Positions 4,489 through 8,505 of a DNA stretch of 8,505 bases are shown here, one piece after another (position 1 is the first letter of the stretch; each line of letters opens with the position of its first letter). Source of the stretch: Aquificota bacterium (GTDB taxonomy: Bacteria; Aquificota; Aquificia; Aquificales; QOAS01); contig JALSNH010000191.1 of assembly GCA_026987085.1 (NCBI GenBank), positions 1 to 8,505 of the forward strand. The letters run 5' to 3'. A program made the position numbers and the translations under genes. The notes under the pieces were generated by a model. That model worked only from the letters and a program-made list of their open reading frames with translations, had not been told where the DNA came from and made no database searches.

Positions 4489-6252
4489 AGCTAATCCGAA
4501 GGAAAACATCCCTAAAAGGGTGAGTATTAAGATAGCTGCCAGTTTATGTTCTTTTTTTAATTCCATCATTGGAAGGTTGTAATATTTGGCAAATACTTTA
4601 TAGCTCTCTTTCATTATTACCAACGCAAGGGTAAGGAGTATTAGAGCTACCAAAGAAAGTATGAATTTTCCTTCTATTCCAAACTTTAGGGTTTGGAATA
4701 TTAAAATGGCAACCGTAGTTAGAGACATAAATATTGCCGGGAAAAGGGTGTATTTGGTTGGAGCTTTTATACCTATAAGGTAGGCGGTTAGAACTATTAA
4801 GGTAAGGGCGGCAATAAGTTGGTTGGCACTACCAAAAACAGGCCAGATAACCGTCCAAGCATTTGTTAATGCAAATAGGGCTCCTAAAAGGAGGCCGGCT
4901 AAAGAAGCAATGTATTTATTTTTAATACCGGTAAGGTCGGTAAAAATTAGCCTATTAATACGGCTGGCACTATCAAGAGTGGTCATTACAAAAGCGTTAA
5001 GCATCATCATTCCAAAAAAGGAGGCCATAGCAAAGGTTATAAAGGGCAAGCCCTTAGAAACAATCTCACCGTATCCGTAGCCAAAAGCTAAAATAGGAGA
5101 TTGCTTTAGTAGGTTTTGGAAGACGAAGCCTTCCGCTCCTTGAGGTTTGGAAAGCCAATAGAGGCCGGCAGAAACGGAAAGCAAGGCAACCAATGCTAAT
5201 AAACTTTCCAAAAGCATTCCACCATAACCAACCAGTTTTGCATCACTTTCTTTATCCAACTGTTTCGAAGTTGTTCCGGAAGCAACCAAGGAGTGAAATC
5301 CGCTAATAGCACCGCAGGCAATTATTACAAACATAAAAGGCCAAAGCGGTGTAGTTGAAAGGTGAAAACCTGCAAAAGCGGGAGCTTTTAAAGTTTCAAA
5401 GGCAAAGAGACCGCCTAAAACGCCAAGGAGCAGACCAAAGATTAATTGAAATGTTGCCAGAAAATCCCGAGGTTGAAGGAGAATCCAAACGGGTGTTACC
5501 GATGCTATAAAGGCATAACCGAGAAGTAAAAGAGTCCACAAAATAAAAGGGTTTAGTCCGAAAGATGGAATATTTAATACAAACCAATATTCGTGAGAAG
5601 GTTGATAATGTCCTCCTATAGTAATCGGTATCTGGTAGCCGAGCCACAAAAGGAGCAGTAGGGAGATAAAGCCTATAAAGGCGGCAAACCAAATATTAAA
5701 TCCAAAACGGTATATAAGGGTTCCTATTAAGATGGCTACCAATATAAGACCGAAACTCGGAAGGACCAGTTCCGGTTGTTTCATAAAGGTTTTTGCAGTT
5801 ACTACGGCAAAAACTCCTACAACCAAGGAAAGCGCTACAAAAAGGAATATGGAAAACATGTTTTTGGCCAAGGGAGAGATGTTTTTTTCTGCTATTTTTA
5901 CTATCGAAACTCCCTTTTCTTTAACGGAAGCTACCAAGGTAAGGTAATCGTGTACCGCTCCCATAAAAATACCGCCAAAGATTATCCAAAGCAGTGCTGG
6001 CGCCCAGCCAAAAAGGCTTGCTGCTAGAACAGGACCTATAATAGGACCGGCTCCCGCTATTGAGGCGAAGTGATGTCCCAAAAGGACCCATTTATTAGCT
6101 GGAACGTAATCTACACCGTCAAATTTTTTGTGGGCGGGGGTAGGTTTACTATCGTCGGGTTTGGCAATTTTTTTCTCTAATAAACCTCCGTAGAACTTAT
6201 AACCTAAAAGAAGAACTACCAAGCCAAATGTTAAGAGAACAGTGGTGTTCAT
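4474..6252 (-). CDS. cstA: CstA-family transporter (carbon starvation protein A)
   Basis: CstA-family proteins are inner-membrane transporters; Escherichia coli members take up pyruvate (BtsT, CstA) or are linked to peptide uptake on starvation. The 592-residue product is hydrophobic throughout, with about 16 likely membrane helices. Family signatures are present: FDGVDYVPANKWVLLGHHFA (44-63) running on into SIAGAGPIIGP (64-74), GAVHDY (98-103), ACGAISGFHSLVASGTTSKQ (312-331), TTLDSASRINR (424-434) and WPVFGSANQLIAALTL (470-485). It is about 110 residues shorter than the E. coli proteins of about 700, with all core motifs kept. It is transcribed alone, divergent from the Spy-like gene and overlapping the nuclease gene tail-to-tail. 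No Shine-Dalgarno and no convincing promoter were found before the ATG. Substrate is uncertain; uptake of pyruvate or peptides would suggest use of organic carbon beside autotrophy. Confidence 0.93.
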   Translation of the reverse strand: MNTTVLLTFGLVVLLLGYKFYGGLLEKKIAKPDDSKPTPAHKKFDGVDYVPANKWVLLGHHFASIAGAGPIIGPVLAASLFGWAPALLWIIFGGIFMGAVHDYLTLVASVKEKGVSIVKIAEKNISPLAKNMFSIFLFVALSLVVGVFAVVTAKTFMKQPELVLPSFGLILVAILIGTLIYRFGFNIWFAAFIGFISLLLLLWLGYQIPITIGGHYQPSHEYWFVLNIPSFGLNPFILWTLLLLGYAFIASVTPVWILLQPRDFLATFQLIFGLLLGVLGGLFAFETLKAPAFAGFHLSTTPLWPFMFVIIACGAISGFHSLVASGTTSKQLDKESDAKLVGYGGMLLESLLALVALLSVSAGLYWLSKPQGAEGFVFQNLLKQSPILAFGYGYGEIVSKGLPFITFAMASFFGMMMLNAFVMTTLDSASRINRLIFTDLTGIKNKYIASLAGLLLGALFALTNAWTVIWPVFGSANQLIAALTLIVLTAYLIGIKAPTKYTLFPAIFMSLTTVAILIFQTLKFGIEGKFILSLVALILLTLALVIMKESYKVFAKYYNLPMMELKKEHKLAAILILTLLGMFSFGLASVAG

Positions 6253-6303
6253 AAAAATTTTTAGCTTAAAAGCAGCGTCTTAAATCGTAAAGGATGTTGT
6301 ATG

Positions 6304-6331
6304 TTGAGATTTAAAATTCTTGTTTTACATA
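6304..6331 (+). promoter_or_regulatory. Weak promoter candidate for the Spy-like gene
   Basis: TTGAGA (6304-6309, 5/6 match to the -35 consensus) and TACATA (6326-6331, 3/6) are 16 nt apart in the 105-bp gap between the divergent cstA and the Spy-like gene. Downstream are GAGGAAG (6333-6339) and a small inverted repeat AAGAT-ATCA-ATCTT (6337-6350). No clear promoter for cstA was seen in the same gap. Confidence 0.25.
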
Positions 6332-6357
6332 AGAGGAAGATATCAATCTTGTAATTT

Positions 6358-6813
6358 ATGCTCAAAAAGCTTTTTTTATCGATTGTACTTGTAGGTAGCG
6401 TTGGGTTTGCTTTCTCAGAAAGACAATGTATAAAGCTTATAGAAAGTGGAAGGATTAAATGTCCAACCCATTACTATATAGTAGAACCCGTTAAATTAAT
6501 GCCCTACCTTATTAAGTTTCATAAGGAACTTAACCTTACAGAGAAACAAAAAAAGGAAATAAAAAGTTTAATTAAGGAAATTAAAGAAAGAATCATTCCT
6601 TTGGATAGGGAGATCGATAGAGTTTCGCAAAAACTTCGTCAGGATATGGTAAAAATAGATGATAAAAACTATATTAGAGCGGAGATGTATTATTTAGCCG
6701 CCTTAAAAGTTAGAAGAAGTATGTATAACTATTACTGTATTCAATCTTTGAAAAAGATCCTTTCGAAGGAACAGTTTGAAAAATTACTGCATTTGATGGA
6801 AAGGGTGAAGTGA
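6358..6813 (+). CDS. CpxP/Spy-like periplasmic protein with LTxxQ motifs
   Basis: The 151-residue product has a clear signal peptide (MLKKLFLSIVLVGSVGFAFS, cleavage likely after AFS at residue 20). The mature part is nearly all helical and charged. It contains LTEKQ (60-64) and LSKEQ (135-139), which fit the paired LTxxQ motifs of the CpxP/Spy/ZraP superfamily. Those proteins are small periplasmic antiparallel-helix dimers that act as ATP-independent chaperones, stress sensors or metal binders. The spacing between the two motifs, about 75 residues, is also like that family. Cys24, Cys35 and Cys127 could form a disulfide or bind metal. A SurA/PpiD-like chaperone gene follows, supporting an envelope role. 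An in-frame stop lies just upstream, so the ATG at 6358 is the earliest possible start. Exact function is inferred from short motifs. Confidence 0.72.
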   Translation: MLKKLFLSIVLVGSVGFAFSERQCIKLIESGRIKCPTHYYIVEPVKLMPYLIKFHKELNLTEKQKKEIKSLIKEIKERIIPLDREIDRVSQKLRQDMVKIDDKNYIRAEMYYLAALKVRRSMYNYYCIQSLKKILSKEQFEKLLHLMERVK

Positions 6814-6859
6814 GCTTTTGTGAACTGTTCTGTATAAAGTGTAAGTTTTCGGGTTGGTT

Positions 6860-6887
6860 TATACCCTTTATAGGGTATAGGGTTTTT
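6860..6887 (+). terminator. Hairpin with T-tract after the Spy-like gene
   Basis: Arms TATACCCT (6860-6867) and AGGGTATA (6872-6879) form a perfect 8-bp stem with a TTAT loop, then GGG and five T (6883-6887). It lies 46 bp after the Spy-like stop and 32 bp before the next start. It is most likely an intrinsic terminator, although the three G between stem and T-tract weaken it; a palindromic operator for the next gene is the alternative. Confidence 0.55.
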
Positions 6888-6902
6888 AGCTTCCAATCTT
6901 TC

Positions 6903-6910
6903 TATAAAAT
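6903..6910 (+). promoter_or_regulatory. -10-like box before the SurA/PpiD-like gene
   Basis: TATAAAAT ends 9 nt before the ATG at 6920, so the mRNA would have at most a few leader bases. No good -35 box is present 16-18 nt upstream (GGGTTT or GTTTTT). No Shine-Dalgarno lies between it and the ATG. Confidence 0.35.
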
Positions 6911-6919
6911 AAACCGTCC

Positions 6920-8260
6920 ATGTTTAATTTTGTTTACAAGCAAAGTTGGATAACAAAAGCCTTTTTAGCTTTTTTGGCTTTCGTTTTTATTTTGGGAACC
7001 GCAATTATGTGGGGGCCCGGGAGTTGGAATTTTGGATTTGGAAATTACTTCATAAAAGTTGGAGATATAACCATTACTCCTAAGGAATTTTTAATCGAAT
7101 TAAACCTTTTAAGTTATCAAAACCCTAACCTTTCTAAGAAAATTTTGAAAAATAGAGCTTATTCTATACTTTTCATTCGTGCTGTTCTTGCCTATCTTGC
7201 CGAAAGGGATGGTTATTACGTTTCAGATAAAGAAATAGAAGATTTTATAAAAAGGAATTTTGTCGATAAAAACGGAAAATTCAATTTGAAGATTTTTGAA
7301 AATTTTCTAAAAAATTTTGGTTTAACGCCAAATGAATATAAGTCTATGGTTAAAAAAATTTTACTAGCAAACCATTACAAAGAGGTAGTTTTTTCCACCT
7401 CTTACGCTAACAAGGAAACCGTAGAAGCCATTTTGTTTCCGTTTAAGCTCCAAATTAAAGGTTATTTTTACAAAATAGATCCTAGTTTTTTTGAAAAGTT
7501 TATACCAAATCCTTCTGAGAAAGAATTAAAAATGATTTATAAGGAAAATCTCAATAGGTTTTCATCTAAAAATGTAATTCGAGAGGAGGTTTTGGTTTAC
7601 AAAACGAAAACTTCTAAGGGGGCGGCTCAAATATATAACCTTTTGAGGGAGGGAAAACAACCTAAAGAAAAGCCTTATAAGGTTTTTAAAAAAGGCGAAT
7701 CTTTAGAAGGTCTTCTAAGGCCTATTGTGGAGGAAGCTTTCAATAAAAAAGGTGTGGTAGTTAAAAAACTTCCAGACGGAAGCTATGTTGTGGCGGTTTA
7801 TAAGAAGGAAAGGCTTAGCAAAGCTATTCCTTTTGAAAAGGTAAAAAATAAACTTGTAAAAATATACAAAAGGCAGAAAGCTATTCAATACCTAAGGGAG
7901 CATTATCGCGAAATAGTTAAACAAGTATTGGAGGGGAAAATTAATTTGAAACCTCAGAAAGTTAATTTAACTGGATTTCAACTCCTATCTTCGGAAGGGT
8001 TTGGTTTATCTTACGACGATCTGATGGCTATTTTAAATGGTAAAAAAATATTTGAAAAGATGGTTGATGGCGAAATTTGGATTCTTAAGATCGATAAATA
8101 TGAAATTGTTAAAGATATGAATCCAGTTATATACGCTTACTATGAAAATTTGGTTAGAAATCAGGACTATTTAAACAAACTTTTAACTATAGTTAAAGCG
8201 TTTTGGCGAGAAAATCCTAATAAAATAAGTGTTAATACAAAACTTCTAAATCAATTTTAA
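6920..8260 (+). CDS. Membrane-anchored SurA/PpiD-like periplasmic chaperone, PPIase region degenerate
   Basis: Proteins of this type help newly exported proteins fold near the Sec channel. The 446 residues start with one membrane helix (about 13-31) oriented like PpiD, followed by a SurA-N-type chaperone domain: FIKVGDITITPKEFLIELNL (44-63), then a helical stretch to about 190 with LAYLAERDGYYVSDKEIEDF and NFGLTPNEYKSMVKKILLAN, both typical. Where PpiD has a parvulin domain of about 90-100 residues, this protein has about 225-300. That stretch ends in GESLEGLLRPIVEEAFNKKG and LPDGSYVVAVYKKE, which recall the second half of parvulin, but the usual RxxHIL start and active-site residues are not seen. 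The protein is therefore probably a chaperone without isomerase activity. It is shorter than E. coli PpiD (623). The C-terminal part (330-446) is mainly helical and unassigned. The SAM hydrolase gene follows after 43 bp without a terminator. Confidence 0.8.
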   Translation: MFNFVYKQSWITKAFLAFLAFVFILGTAIMWGPGSWNFGFGNYFIKVGDITITPKEFLIELNLLSYQNPNLSKKILKNRAYSILFIRAVLAYLAERDGYYVSDKEIEDFIKRNFVDKNGKFNLKIFENFLKNFGLTPNEYKSMVKKILLANHYKEVVFSTSYANKETVEAILFPFKLQIKGYFYKIDPSFFEKFIPNPSEKELKMIYKENLNRFSSKNVIREEVLVYKTKTSKGAAQIYNLLREGKQPKEKPYKVFKKGESLEGLLRPIVEEAFNKKGVVVKKLPDGSYVVAVYKKERLSKAIPFEKVKNKLVKIYKRQKAIQYLREHYREIVKQVLEGKINLKPQKVNLTGFQLLSSEGFGLSYDDLMAILNGKKIFEKMVDGEIWILKIDKYEIVKDMNPVIYAYYENLVRNQDYLNKLLTIVKAFWRENPNKISVNTKLLNQF

Positions 8261-8303
8261 ATATTCGAAAATAAGCTCCGCTTTGTAGAGATTTTCTTTT
8301 TTT

Positions 8304-8505
8304 ATGGGCCTTATTGTGTTTTTAACCGATTTTGGTACCGCCGATGGGTTTGCTGGGGTTATGAAGGGGGTAGCCCTCTCTATAAATCCCGAACTTCAGT
8401 TGGTAGATTTAAGCCACGAGGTGGAACCTTTTAATGTTTTGGAAGGGGCTCTCCTTTTGAAGGCGCACTATAAATATTTTCCAAAAGGGAGTATATTTGT
8501 TGCTG
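8304..8505 (+). CDS. SAM hydroxide adenosyltransferase (DUF62 family), C-terminus beyond the right edge
   Basis: Members convert S-adenosylmethionine and water to adenosine and methionine, and are related to fluorinase and chlorinase. Only 67 residues are present. They match the family start closely: LIVFLTDFGTADGFAGVMKG (3-22), INPELQLVDLSHEVEPFNV (27-45), GALLL (48-52) and YFPKGSIFVA (58-67). The known catalytic Asp, in the VDPGVG segment that normally follows IFVA, and the later catalytic His lie past the edge, so activity cannot be judged. The ATG lies 43 bp after the SurA/PpiD-like gene in a likely shared transcript. It is preceded by a T-rich run and no Shine-Dalgarno. Confidence 0.9.
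   Translation, partial: MGLIVFLTDFGTADGFAGVMKGVALSINPELQLVDLSHEVEPFNVLEGALLLKAHYKYFPKGSIFVA

Noticed and set aside
4823..6027. Plus-strand open frames inside cstA (4823-5080, 5732-5947, 5776-6027)
   Set aside because: All are antisense to conserved CstA coding sequence and show no recognisable protein features.
1922..8269. Shared 11-mer AAATATTCGAA upstream of rpmF (1922-1932) and of the SAM hydrolase gene (8259-8269)
   Set aside because: In an AT-rich 8.5-kb sequence many 11-mers repeat by chance; positions relative to the starts also differ.

Overview
The window is an AT-rich (roughly two-thirds A+T) bacterial chromosome segment. Its proteins are rich in Lys, Glu and Ile, and it carries a sulfide:quinone oxidoreductase. 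Together these suggest a thermophilic, sulfur-metabolising chemolithotroph. I favour Aquificota (Desulfurobacteriaceae or Hydrogenothermaceae), with Thermodesulfobacteriota as the main alternative; this is inference from gene content and composition, and no marker here fixes the taxon. The window is densely coded. I see no insertion sequences, CRISPR arrays, tRNA or rRNA genes, or signs of recent transfer.

Left part (1-2227): an unrecognised protein with a possible helix-turn-helix is cut by the left edge. It lies downstream of a complete sqr gene on the minus strand. sqr has the clearest promoter in the window and a good Shine-Dalgarno (SD) sequence. A 299-bp divergent gap carries four AGATAG/CTATCT motifs and an inverted repeat, and leads into rpmF (ribosomal protein L32) on the plus strand. 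rpmF ends at a strong hairpin that also serves the convergent grpE gene.

Middle (2228-4488): grpE (minus) is divergent from a two-gene plus-strand unit, a TPR lipoprotein followed by an exported thermonuclease-type nuclease. The 230-bp divergent gap contains a perfect 12-bp palindrome over the predicted grpE -35 box, three copies of a 9-mer, and an orphan terminator-like hairpin.

Right part (4474-8505): cstA (CstA-family transporter, minus) overlaps the nuclease gene tail-to-tail by 15 bp. Divergent from it are a CpxP/Spy-like periplasmic protein, then (after a hairpin) a membrane-anchored SurA/PpiD-like chaperone with a shrunken or degenerate PPIase region. Last is the start of a SAM hydroxide adenosyltransferase, cut by the right edge.

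How the genes fit together: several encode protein-quality functions (GrpE in the cytoplasm; the Spy-like and PpiD-like proteins in the envelope) or exported proteins (TPR lipoprotein, nuclease). The others serve sulfide-driven respiration (sqr), translation (rpmF), organic-nutrient uptake (cstA) and SAM turnover. Apart from sqr and rpmF, almost no gene has an SD sequence, and at least two starts sit 4-7 nt after a good -10 box. This hint of leaderless transcription is the most general oddity. I do not see a convincing novel multi-gene system; the interesting points are regulatory layouts and protein variants.
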